From: Chrysoporthe austroafricana
Taxonomy: Eukaryota > Ascomycota > Sordariomycetes > Diaporthales > Cryphonectriaceae
DNA: 64,000 nt
Direction of reading: 5' to 3'
Assembly: GCA_001051155.2 (NCBI GenBank)
Contig: JYIP02000004.1
Span: forward strand, 1,711,653-1,775,652
Positions 13,901 through 23,932 of this stretch are shown piece after piece. The translations under genes and the position numbers were made by a program. The notes beneath the pieces were generated by a model that was given only the letters and a program-made list of their open reading frames with translations, made no database searches and was not told where the DNA came from. The number at the start of each line of letters is the position of its first letter. The first letter of the stretch is position 1.

Positions 13901-14237
13901 ACCGCCGTGAGACCTCAACACCACTTCATGACCACTCCTTCTTGTTTCCTTGGCTACGACGCTCGCAAGACGACTACAATAATGAGGAATGAATGATACA
14001 CGGCAGCAAGAACAACCTCTCTGCCTGAAACGTTGGCATCGAACTCGATTCCTCCAATACCGTCGATCCGGAACACCACGTCAACCCCCTACAGGTGCCG
14101 TTCGTTCGGTCTAACCGGGCATAAGGCCGGGCAACCACCAATCTTCTAGGCTGTCTAGACCTCCCAGATGTTGCTCCGCACCGGACTGTAATGCGCTCCA
14201 GAAATTACGAGAGTACAGGACAAGATCCAGAGCTGCT
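7990..14237. other. 6.2-kb intergenic region
   Basis: No gene with recognisable features. The first few hundred bases are probably the 3' untranslated region of the upstream regulator, with a T-run at 8398-8411. About 9.1-13.4 kb is GC-rich with overlapping Arg/Pro/Ser-rich frames on both strands, which I read as noncoding. A heptamer repeat lies at 11541. From about 13.69 kb the sequence becomes pyrimidine-rich (for example 13720-13760), fitting the promoter and leader of the PHD-finger gene. Confidence 0.45.
11541..11570. repeat. Tandem heptamer repeat (gctgcgt)
   Basis: Four complete copies of the 7-nt unit gctgcgt plus two bases, preceded by related imperfect units from about 11531. Visible directly; noncoding context. 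Confidence 0.85.
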
Positions 14238-17200
14238 ATGAGTGCTGGCGAGCAGCAGGCAGCAACCAGGTAGGCGTGAATCCCCCCACCGGTCTCGCTG
14301 CCCTTGAGGGGGGCCGCTTGCCGCCTATCGATCGACTCTGTTCCGTCCCCGCAGTGTTCTGACAGCCTGTTTTCTTAGCTTTGGTGATCCAAACGCTCGG
14401 CCGCCAACTCCACAGCGAACGCCGACGGCCGTCTTCTCGAGTTCACTTCTCCAGACTCCCAAGCAGCTGTCTAGCAGTCACCTTGACGAGGCCTCCGGCT
14501 GGACGCCCCGGTTCGCCGAGGAGTACTCCGTCTTCAACTCCACCCCGGGGAACCTCCGGGGCAACTCCTCGCCCGGAAGCGACGCACCCGACCTCGACTT
14601 TGTGCCATTGAGTCCTGTGGCCCCGTCGACCGGTAGGAAACGCCCGCTGTCTGCCGGAGGGCTCGCCGTCGAGATCGCAGCCCATGCGAATCATTTCACG
14701 GCCGATCCCGCCAGTCTCGCGCCCGTTGATCCTGCGCGGCGGCTGCCATCGTCCTCCGACCCGCTGACCTCTTCGCAAAAGGACGCCGGGGCTGACCCGA
14801 CTGCCACGCCGAAGCAACCGCAGGCGCAGGGACAGTCCTGGGCCGAGCAGCAAGGCCAGAGGTCGGCTAAGAAGCCCCGTAGGGCCAGTGTCTCTGGAAC
14901 GGTTCTCAAGTCACCGGATCCTGCGCAGGGACAGAGCCAGACTGCGACGCCCCCTCCCTCGTCCAGGGGCAGGCGTAAGCTTGCGCCCAAGCCTCAGATG
15001 GACAACATGCAGAATCAGGGCTTCCCGCAGGCGGACTTCTCAAGCGCGCAGCCGCCGCCTCAGCTGAACACTGCGTTTGTGACGGGAAACCCAGGCGATG
15101 TCTTCAGCTATCCGGTAGGCCCGGCCACCGCGCCGCCGATCACGGGCCCGCGACCGTTCTGGGGACTAGAAATGGACGCTTCGGGCATGGACTCGAGTGC
15201 TATGGCCATTGATGTCGATCTTTCGACGGCCGGGACGGATGTCTTCCAGACGAGTCCGACACAGAACCATCCGCACGGGCAGATGAACCCCATCGATTGG
15301 GGGAGGGCCGACCAGCTGTTCCAGCAGCAGGACACAGTTGCACAGGGAGGACAACAACATTACCAACAGCAGTCGCACTCACAGCCGCAACAACAATCGA
15401 AGGGTCAGAATGTCCAGCAGAACGTCACCCCCAGGCGCGAGCGTGCTCTTGCACCGAAGACGGCAAGCATGTCGACTCCGAACGCAAGCCAGCCGTCGCC
15501 CAGCCAGAACTTCCTCGGTTCGTTCCAGATGATGGACAATCCGTTCGGTGCCAGTCCTGGTGGAGTTGACCCGGGTCTGCTGTTCAGTCAACCAACGAGT
15601 TCGGCGCCATTGGACCACGGCGCGATGTCCATGTCCATGGACGCCACATCACAACATCCGACGTCTTCAGCGCCGGCGATCATGAGTGCTGATATAAACG
15701 TCACGGAGGCGCCCATACATACCGACAACAATGCTCCTTCAACAGGAAGCCAGGGCTCAAGCCAAAACCAGCAGCGAAAGAAAGTGGGCCGTGCGCCTAC
15801 GGTAACGCCTTCAAAGAAATCAGAGGGCCGACCAAATTTGTCTCGGAGCTTCAGTGAGAGTGCGAGAGGCGCCAAGCGGACTGTGGGTGGAGGGCGAAAT
15901 TCCCTACCAACGCTGGCCCCTGCCAGGCCCGTGACGGTTCACCAGCCCAGTTTGCCTCCCCCGACAGCGAATCAAAGCAATAATCGTGGGCAGGCTCAAG
16001 GTGGGCGGCCTGGTGGGAGAAGCTCGCCGCTGAAGTCGTCGCACCATCATCGTTTGTCGAGCCTCACCTCCATCCCTGAGAACACTGCCAACCCTCTCGC
16101 ACGGTCGATCAGTGCGAGGCGTACATCTGTCAAGTTTGTAATCGACGAGAATGGCCGCGCACGTGCCGAGACAATCGTTGACGAGGACGACGAACTGGAA
16201 CCGGATTTGTTCGGTGCCAGTCAGCCGAGCGGCCATCGGAACTCATGGGGCGGTCATCTTCCCCTCTCAGTTCCTTCGCCCGAGTCCGATGATGAATCCT
16301 CCTCCTCCTCCGACGATGAACCCATCATCATCCCCAGTCGCAACACGTCCTTCAGCTTCCCGGACCCGCCCAGAGGCTCCAGCTCGGGCAACTCGAGGCC
16401 ACCAACAGCCAGCGGCATCTTCTCTCAGAACCGCATCCGGCAACGCTCGTTTAGTGATCGACACTCGACCTCGTCCTTCCGAAGAGATGAAGCAGACACC
16501 GTGGAGTTTGACGCGCCTCCCCCCTCTTCGCAACCACAACGACCCTCCACCGGCGGCAGTCTTAGCGACGCCGCCGCAGAACTGCGCAAGGTCATGCAAG
16601 CAGGCAACCCGAGGCGAGCGAGCGGCGGCCAGCAACCACTAGCGCTAGGCAGTGTAGGTAGCAGCGGGCAGAGGCTACGGTTCCCGCCTGGTCCGAGAAG
16701 CAGCTCGTCGACGATCTCAGAGGCAAGTCTGCCGGGAACGTCGCCGACGCAGGGTAGGGAGCAGAGCCAGGTGCGGTGCGTGTGCAACAGGCCCGAGGCG
16801 GGCGATGGGGCGTTCCTGGTGAAATGGTAAGTCTTTCTGTTTCCCGCCTTAAAAGTGCGCGCCGCGTGGTGCTTAAATGACCATTGGCGACCCACCGTGC
16901 TTTATGCTCAATCTTCTGTTTACTCATCATCGTCTGTTTACCCATCGTCTCCCCACCTAGCCCTTATGCGCGTGGGGTCACGTCTCCCCGGCCAAACTCA
17001 AATCACGTCCGTACAAACAAACAAACATAAAACAGCATTGCTGACCACCGCACCTGTCCCCACCAATAGCGACTCGTGCGACTGTCTCCTGCACGGTCGG
17101 TGCGTCGACATGCCCACGCCCCACGACGTGCCCCACGTGTACATATGCGCGTTCTGCGCCAACACGCCCAATATGCGTGGCGGGCGGATGCGGCATACCG

Positions 17201-17328
17201 GGCGGACGAGTACTGGCGCTGGAGCCGGGGCGAATAGGGGCTCGCCCGTGTCGAGCGCCGCCGCCGCGGCTGCGGCTGCTGCCCTGTCGAGCCCGTTGGC
17301 GCACAAGAGTGGTCGGTCGTTCCGCTGA
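14238..17328 (+). CDS. PHD-finger protein, probable chromatin reader
   Basis: Predicted 912 aa from exons 14238-14269, 14379-16826 and 17070-17328. The tiny first exon encodes MSAGEQQAAT and splices to SFGDPNARPPTPQRTP; without it the second exon has no good ATG. Most of the protein is Gln/Ser/Pro-rich and probably disordered. Near the C-terminus a complete PHD zinc finger is created by splicing: Cys811, Cys813, Cys827, Cys830, His835, Cys838, Cys853, Cys856, the C4-H-C3 pattern. The usual Trp two residues before the His is Leu833. PHD fingers generally bind histone H3 tails; no SET, bromo or other catalytic domain is visible, so this is likely a reader or complex subunit. An acidic stretch precedes the finger (about residues 640-705). 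Transcribed toward the convergent TBC gene. The finger is certain, histone binding is inferred. Confidence 0.9.
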
Positions 17329-18323
17329 GCCAATGGCGAAAGCTGGACCTCGGATGGACATTTGGTAATGGCAGAAGGACTCCGAGGGGTGACGGGATAG
17401 CATCAGCTATCGGGCGGATGGTGTGTCTATTGCTTACGCACTCGTGCGTGGCATAAGACCGGATCCGCCGAGACGGCGAGGCGCGCCTGTTTGGATGTTT
17501 GTAGAAGGACACTACAGCCCTCAAGAAGTATGGTCAAAGAGAGGAGGAGGATGATGTGGAAACACGCATCGCTCGAGATACCCCCCTTTATCCCCTAAGA
17601 TTGCTACTGCATACGGACCTCCACTGGCATTCTCATCAAGGTTCTCAGATCAGCCTGGAACTTCGCAATAGACAGCTACTTTTGTCACACTCACTTTGGA
17701 GGTTTGACTGTATTTGCACGAGAGGTGAACGAATGCTGTTGGTGAGACCGGACTCCAGAGCCTGAGATAGATGTATATTCCGTTGCTGGTCTAAAGGGTA
17801 AGCTTCGGGGCTGGTCAATCTTAGGCATTCCGCAATCTCCGTTAATATCTCAAACCTCTGCCCCTGAGAATCTGTGCTCCTTCGGCCATCTCTCTAGCTC
17901 AAGCATGTTGTCCGGGGGGCCAGGGGGAATGTATCAGCGCGGGATAGATGAGATTATACCAGGGTACACAGAAGGATTACAATAACAAGGTTGAGGCTCA
18001 CGGTTTAAGAAGTGTTCGGGCATGCAGGTCGCAAGCAATCAAGGGGGACGACCGACAGCCCCCTACGTCTATGCTTCTTGCCTCTGAAACTTCGGCTCGG
18101 TTCGACAACTGTGCTACAGGGAGAGTCTCAATTCACATGACATACATCTATTCACTGCTCATGACGAAATCTATATAAAGGGTATTCCATGCGTCTAATG
18201 CCAATACCCCAGCTCTTGCCCACCAGATGAACCGAACCTGTCGAGTCCCACACGGCTGACACCTTGCTCTAAGACACGATACGACCTCACACACCCAGCG
18301 CCGCCTTACACCTAAAGAGATCT
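17329..18323. other. Convergent intergenic region (two 3' ends)
   Basis: The PHD-finger gene ends at 17328 and the opposing TBC gene ends at 18324. The 995 nt between are probably two 3' untranslated regions plus terminators. No open frame of interest and no repeat was seen. Confidence 0.55.
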
Positions 18324-20930
18324 CTAGCCGTCCCCCAGCGCACCCCCGAAGAGGTCCTCATACTTCCCCCGGGCCTTGCTCGGCCGCCTCAACGGTTCCA
18401 GCCCGAAGATGTCATCCGACGTGAAGCCCTTCCCGCCGCCGGCCGCCACGCTCTCTGCGTCGTCCGCGACGACCTCCCCGAACAGGAACGCGTTGCTCGG
18501 CCTCTTCGTGCTGCGGTGCGTCGCCGCCGCCGCGGCGACGGCGGCGGCAGCGGCGGAGGAGGTGACGGAGGCCGGCGAGGTCCCGGACTTGGGAGTCGTC
18601 TCGTCGGGCTCGAGCATCAGGGAGAAGGACGACTGGGCGAGCGTCGAGTGCGTGGGGATCACGGCCGGCCGGTGCGGGGTGACGGCCTCCGGGGGCTTGG
18701 ACGTGGGAGACTGCGGCGAGGCCTCGACGCCCTCCATCGACGTCGGGACGGGCGAGCTCATCTTGGGGGTGGTGCAGCCGGCAGCTTCAGAGTCCGTCAT
18801 CATCTCGTCCTCTGCTATCATCAGGCTGGATGAGGTCTCCTTGTTGATGTTGCCCGACGCGGGCGCCGGGTCTGACAGGATGTCCGGCACGTCGTCCTGG
18901 ACCATGACCTGAGGAGCGATCGGCTCGCCCTCCCTCAGTGGAGGGGGGTCCAGGCTCAGATCGAGCGACGAGTCTTCGAGGTAGATCTTGACGAACTGCG
19001 CCTTGGCGGCCGCCATCTCCACGACCTCGAGGTTCTTATCCTTGTCGCCCTCCAGGTTGGCGGCAGCCAGCGTCTTCAGGCTGGTGATGGCCTCCTCTAG
19101 GAGCATGGCCAGCTGCTTGTTCCGCTGCTCCAGCACCACGGCCGTCGGCGCCTCCAGGCCGCCGGGGGACGCGAGCACCCCGTTGGCGAAGAGGCCCTGC
19201 CGGCCCGAGATGGGCGTGTTGGCGCGGGAGTTGTTGCCGCTCGAGACCCGGAGGTCCTGCATGTTCCGCCTGATCTCGCCCATGGCGTCGCGGACGGCCT
19301 GGTTGATACCCAGCTTCTCGCCGCGCTCGATGACGTTCTTGGCCGCGCCCTGGAACAGGGCCTCGACGCCGCCGCGCTGCGAGATGAAGCGCGCGGGCGA
19401 GGTGAGGGGCGAGCGGGCGCCCTGCGCCCTGCTCCTGAGCGAGAGGCCCGGGAACTTGGACTCGGGCGTCGAGGGTCGCTGTTCCGGGACGGGCGAGGGC
19501 ATCTTGCCAGTGTACTTCATGATGATGCTGGAGCCGCCCGGGGTGTTGTAGTGGTCTCTGAGGTAGAGCGCGTCGTCTACGAAGGTGTGTGGGCCGTGTG
19601 GTGGTTCAGGGGCTGGGTACTTGAGCAGAAGCTGCAGAGCACTCGTGTAGTCCGCCTCGAGCACTACTACACGTCAGATGACCTGTCCATTCTGCGAACG
19701 CAGGCGAAACTTACAAGTCCAGCGGATTCTGATCAGCATGGCAACGCATACCAGATCTATTAGCTCGAGAGTTGGGTCATACGCAAATATGGTATCCCAG
19801 AGGACAAGCAGCTGCTCGAATGGGAATTCTCTCCCGAACAACAGACGGATCCATCGACTGCGCGAGGTTATCGTTAGCCGTCACGCCTGCTTTGAGAAGG
19901 GGGTGGGGACCTGCATCAGGAAGATTTGAGGTAGGACCTCGATCACCTTGAGATGGTTCGCCAGCTCCGGATCGACGCTCATGAGCGCGATCTCATGGAT
20001 CTGCTTGCTCTTCTCAACAATGGCGCTCTGCTCCGAGGACAGAGGACCGCTGGCGTCCACGCTGACCTCATAAAACGGCTTTGTCTGCTCCATCAATTTT
20101 GAGAAGAGGGCAAAGGCGTCGTGCTCGATGAAATACGAGTCGAGCATCTCGACCATGACGGCGTCGACCACGGCATCACCGATGGTCTCGCGGTTGATGG
20201 CGTCCTGGTTCACGACGTACAGAAGGGGCGCAAGGAGCTCGTGCATGCCCTGCCTGTAGCCCCCCACGTCCGGGTTCAGCTTTACCCATATGAACAGGAT
20301 GTCCAGGATGAGGGTCTGGGTGGCTTCTAGGTGGTAGAAGGGCTCGTCCGGCAGGCGCTGGACATCCTGCAGAATTTCGCTGCGGATGAGCTCGTCCTGC
20401 CGAGAGGCCGTCCATGGCGACTGGTGTCTGGCGTCAAAACAGGATCCGCCAGGAATGGGCTGACTAGGGGAAGAAGGTGGGGGGGGTTGCATACATCTGG
20501 GTCATCCGCGAGGGGGTCTAGGGAGAGCTCTGTGAGGAGCTCTGGGTGTTTGATATACTTGAGATAGTGCTCCCTCAGCGCACTATATGTGTTCCTGTTC
20601 TCTAGCAGGACGTGGGACCAGGTAGCCGAGTTGGCGTCCTTGAAGAGCAAGAAGGCCTATCACGGTGGTTAGACGGTGCGCCTCACACCCCATCACGCCA
20701 CGCCAGGCGACTCACCTTCCAGCAGACAGACCGGCAGCCCGCCACACAAGGGCTCCCAGGCCCGTTGAACTTGACCGCGCGCTGCAGGTCCTCGAAGTTG
20801 GCGCTCTGCTTGAGCGTCTCCTCCCAGCGCGCCCTACGTACGTCACAGGGAGCCGAGTCAGCGACTGCACGCGCCTCAGGGTGGCCAGGCGGGAGGAGGA
20901 TACATACTTGGAATCATCCAGGGTCCTCAT
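18324..20930 (-). CDS. TBC1D5-like Rab GTPase-activating protein
   Basis: Predicted 763 aa from six exons: 20930-20908, 20833-20716, 20656-20495, 20420-19915, 19857-19715 and 19663-18324. The TBC domain runs from about residue 10 to 320. It carries both catalytic fingers: the IxxDxxR motif (Ile117, Asp120, Arg123) and the YxQ motif (Tyr156-Arg-Gln158) within GYRQGMHELLAP. These stimulate GTP hydrolysis by Rab proteins; the sequence pattern resembles animal TBC1D5, which acts on Rab7 with retromer at endosomes, so a role in endosomal traffic or autophagy is likely. The C-terminal 440 residues are mostly disordered with a helical, possibly coiled-coil segment (KNKQLAMLLEE region). Intron 4 (19914-19858) appears to use a GC donor; only that junction gives the expected FLIRWIRLLFGREF frame. 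The last acceptor was chosen between two adjacent AGs because it yields the LLEADY frame. Confidence 0.88.
19858..19914 (-). other. GC-AG intron in the TBC gene
   Basis: On the minus strand the exon ends ...CTGAT and the intron begins GCAGGT and ends CGCAG (57 nt). A GT donor four bases downstream (GTCCCC) is a poor match and shifts the frame, whereas the GC donor restores the conserved TBC-domain segment. GC-AG introns are a known minor class. Confidence 0.7.
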
Positions 20931-21970
20931 CGCGATGACGACGCAGCTCGTAGTGATGCCCGTCCGGTGTCGTAGAAAGGATCGTCTGTAGCGAGGATGC
21001 GGGCAGGATTCGACTCGTTCATGAGCGCACGCGCACGATGGATCCTGAAGGAGTCCCTCTATGGGTATCTCTCTCTATGAAGGCCGGCTCGAGAACACGA
21101 GAGGGAGCATGGCATGTGGGGCACGCAGGATATTTCACGACGGGGGCCTGACCGGCGTGCCAAGCGAAGAGTTTCACGACGTGAGCATGTCGCCTCCGGA
21201 GAGACTCGCGACTGATCAGCGACGCGCATTGCGCTCGAGGCGGCGGCGCCCCCGCCAGGCGAGATGCGGCCGGCCGGCGGCCACCGCTGGGGTCAACCAC
21301 AGCCACTGCAGCACAGGGCATGCACAGGGCACGCGCAGCACTAAACCCCAGCGGGCAACCCCACTGGCTGCCGGGTCCCGGGGGGTCGGTCTTGGGCCGG
21401 CCAGAACCAGTGCTGGGCCCGACTCAGCGGATTCCTGTCACTGACCCCGGTCGCGTTGGGATATTGCATACATACTATATTAGCCACCTGGTGGCCACCC
21501 CGTACTTAATAGTACAGGTATGTCGCAGGTTATAGTGCTACGGCCCCACCCGGCTGCTATGTATGGCGCACTGCATCTGCTGGGCCGCTGCTGTGCCGCG
21601 AGGGGGCAGGCATACCTAGTACGGGGCCGTCCATCACCACCGTTCCTGTCCTGGGATCTCGCCCTCACCCTGTCTAGAGATATCCTTCGAGCCTGCATGC
21701 CACCACCTCCAACACACACACACACACACGCATACAAGTCAACGGAGCTCGTCTACAGTGGTATGCACACGCCCCAGGGCTGCATGCATTGAGATGACAT
21801 TTTCGGCCACCAACATGTTGTCCCTGCCCTAATATTCCGCCAACGCCCCTCGCCCTCGCCCTCCGTAAGCACGCGTCTCTCCCGTGACCCTGTGGTCGTC
21901 TTCTGGTCGCCCCCTCAGCCTCGCGACGCCCTACCCGACCTCCTGTCCCCGAAGGGCACTCCACACGAAT
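20931..21970. promoter_or_regulatory. Divergent promoter region of the TBC gene and the adaptor-motif gene
   Basis: 1,040 nt between two divergent start codons with no credible gene. Contains three GTAC palindromes at 21502, 21512 and 21619 and a dinucleotide repeat at 21712. The leftmost 100 nt and the rightmost 130 nt are presumably leaders. Confidence 0.5.
21712..21729. repeat. (AC)9 microsatellite
   Basis: Nine AC dinucleotides about 240 nt upstream of the start codon at 21971. Visible directly; simple-sequence repeats in fungal promoters are common. Confidence 0.85.
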
Positions 21971-23932
21971 ATGTCGGCCGACCTGTTTGCTGAGTTCGCC
22001 GGGCTCAGCTCGAACACGCCCCAGCCGAACCACGCCACCCAGTCCCAGTCGCAGTCGCAGCCGAAGCCGACGACGGGTACGACGGCCGACCCCTTTGCTT
22101 TCCTGTTCAGCCCGACCAAGCAGACGGCGTCCCCGCAGGCTTTCCGTGCTCCCACGCAGCCATGGCCGTCGATACAGCAGCAACAAGTACAGAATGGGGC
22201 CAACGGCTGGGGGAACCTGGGGACCCTGCAGGCGAGCACGGCTGTTGCGCAACAGCCAGTCCAGGCGCTGGGGGAGGAAGAAGATGATGACGATGACAAT
22301 GGATGGGGAGATTTCATGGAAGCGCCCTCCACGACATCCACAAAGCCTCCGCCCTCGATACTCGGCGGCAGCCTGGCGAGCGCGCCGGCGCAGCCCCAGT
22401 CCACCCCGGCGCCGCCGGTGCGAAACCGTATACTTCGGGCAGACACGATGGATCTGATGTCAAACAGCCTGGTGGGACTAGCTGGTGGGAAGGCGCCGGA
22501 GCCCTGGCAGAACCGGCCGTCGTGGGAAACGACACCAAAGGCGCCACCTCCAGAAACCCGTGCGCCCGTTCAGCTGCCGAAGCTGAGCCCACCGACGCCC
22601 AAAGTCTCGCCACCACCACCCAAGCCCGCCAACTCGGACGTCCTCTTCGACGCCGACGACTTCGACGGAGTGCCGCCAGAGGACGATGACGACTTTGGCG
22701 ACTTTGAGACTGTAGACACGGCGCCGGCGGCCGTGCCGGCAGCTCCGGTGCATCCAGCACTGGCAGACTTGATATCTATAGACTTCGGCGCGACAGAACC
22801 CCAGCTGTCGTCGCCTAACCTGGTTACTACGCCTGTGACCTCGCCAACGCAAGCACAACCTCCGAAGCCGGTACCGTCCTCTCTAAGTCTGAACACTCCA
22901 ACCCTGAACCCCAGCGCTCTTTATCCCCAGGCCCCAAAGTCACCGTCATTCTCGGATCGGAACCCGTTCCCTGGACTGGCCGTGACCACGCCCATATCCG
23001 GATCTTTCCCCGCGGATCTCAAGGATGACGACAAGGAGAAGTCGCCCTCCCCCGTGACAGCGTGGCCTGGGGCGCAGTCCGCGGTTGACAAGGATGACTG
23101 GGACGCCTTCGCCGACTTCCCGCCTGATGCCTCGAGTGCGACACCGGCAGGTCCCTCGGCGGCCTCGTCGAGCTGGGACTGGGATGCGGTCGACACGCCG
23201 CAGACCGCACCGCCTCGACGCACGCCCAAGACCAGCCAGCGCAAGGCCACAGCGCAGGAAGAAGTCATCGGGCCGCCGCCGACCAATGTCCCGCCTCCAT
23301 CGATCCTGCTCTCGGTCTTCCCCGAACTTCTCGAGGAGGCCGACACAAAACTCTACAAGCCGACGGCCAGCCAGCCGCCGGCCGCGAAGTCACGCATATA
23401 CGCCGACCCGGCCACGCTCGACTACCTCCGGGGCTATCTCGTGCTGGCCACCGTCGCGGCGCGCATCCTCGCCGGGCGCAAGCACCGCTGGCACCGGGAC
23501 AAGTTCCTCTCGCAGGGCATGTCCATCTCCGCCGCCGGGTCCAAGAGCGGTATGAAGCTCGCCGGCATCGACAAGAGCCAGGCGGCCCGCGAGGACCGGG
23601 AGGCTGCCGACGTGGTCGGCGTGTGGCGCGACCACGTCGGCAAGCTGAAGAGCGCGGTGGCGGCCGCCAACATCGGCATCCAGAAGCAGGTGGTCAAGAT
23701 GGAGCCGCTCAGGGTGCCCGAGATCAACGACCACATGGCGGTCACCACGGCCAAGGTGGTGCCCACGGCGCCGAAGGCGTGTTGTGTCTGTGGCCTGAAG
23801 CGAGATGAGAGGGTCAAGGGGGTGGACTTCGACGTCGAGGACAGTTTTGGCGAGTGGTGGGTCGAGCACTGGGGCCACAGGGCCTGTCGAAATTTCTGGC
23901 TCGGCAACGAGGAGAGGCTGAGATCACGGTAA
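21971..23932 (+). CDS. Uncharacterised protein with acidic W/F adaptor-binding motifs and C-terminal CxxC
   Basis: Intronless model of 653 aa. The in-frame ATG at 21971 gives MSADLFAEF; the frame is open upstream but has no other ATG there. Three acidic aromatic motifs stand out: GWGDFME (Trp112), DFGDFET (Phe242-Phe245) and DDWDAFADF (Trp377). Such acidic W/F motifs are known to bind gamma-adaptin and GGA ear domains in aftiphilin-type proteins, so a link to clathrin-coated vesicle traffic is an inference. The middle is Pro-rich and disordered. Residues 475-600 are helical. The C-terminus has CCVCGLKR (Cys604, 605, 607) followed by a Trp-rich segment and HRAC, possibly a small zinc site. The stop read directly at 23930-23932 gives the ending LRSR; the overlapping sequence cggtaagt is a good donor that could splice to about 24017 and add a short tail. 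I do not know a name for this family. Confidence 0.82.
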   Translation: MSADLFAEFAGLSSNTPQPNHATQSQSQSQPKPTTGTTADPFAFLFSPTKQTASPQAFRAPTQPWPSIQQQQVQNGANGWGNLGTLQASTAVAQQPVQALGEEEDDDDDNGWGDFMEAPSTTSTKPPPSILGGSLASAPAQPQSTPAPPVRNRILRADTMDLMSNSLVGLAGGKAPEPWQNRPSWETTPKAPPPETRAPVQLPKLSPPTPKVSPPPPKPANSDVLFDADDFDGVPPEDDDDFGDFETVDTAPAAVPAAPVHPALADLISIDFGATEPQLSSPNLVTTPVTSPTQAQPPKPVPSSLSLNTPTLNPSALYPQAPKSPSFSDRNPFPGLAVTTPISGSFPADLKDDDKEKSPSPVTAWPGAQSAVDKDDWDAFADFPPDASSATPAGPSAASSSWDWDAVDTPQTAPPRRTPKTSQRKATAQEEVIGPPPTNVPPPSILLSVFPELLEEADTKLYKPTASQPPAAKSRIYADPATLDYLRGYLVLATVAARILAGRKHRWHRDKFLSQGMSISAAGSKSGMKLAGIDKSQAAREDREAADVVGVWRDHVGKLKSAVAAANIGIQKQVVKMEPLRVPEINDHMAVTTAKVVPTAPKACCVCGLKRDERVKGVDFDVEDSFGEWWVEHWGHRACRNFWLGNEERLRSR

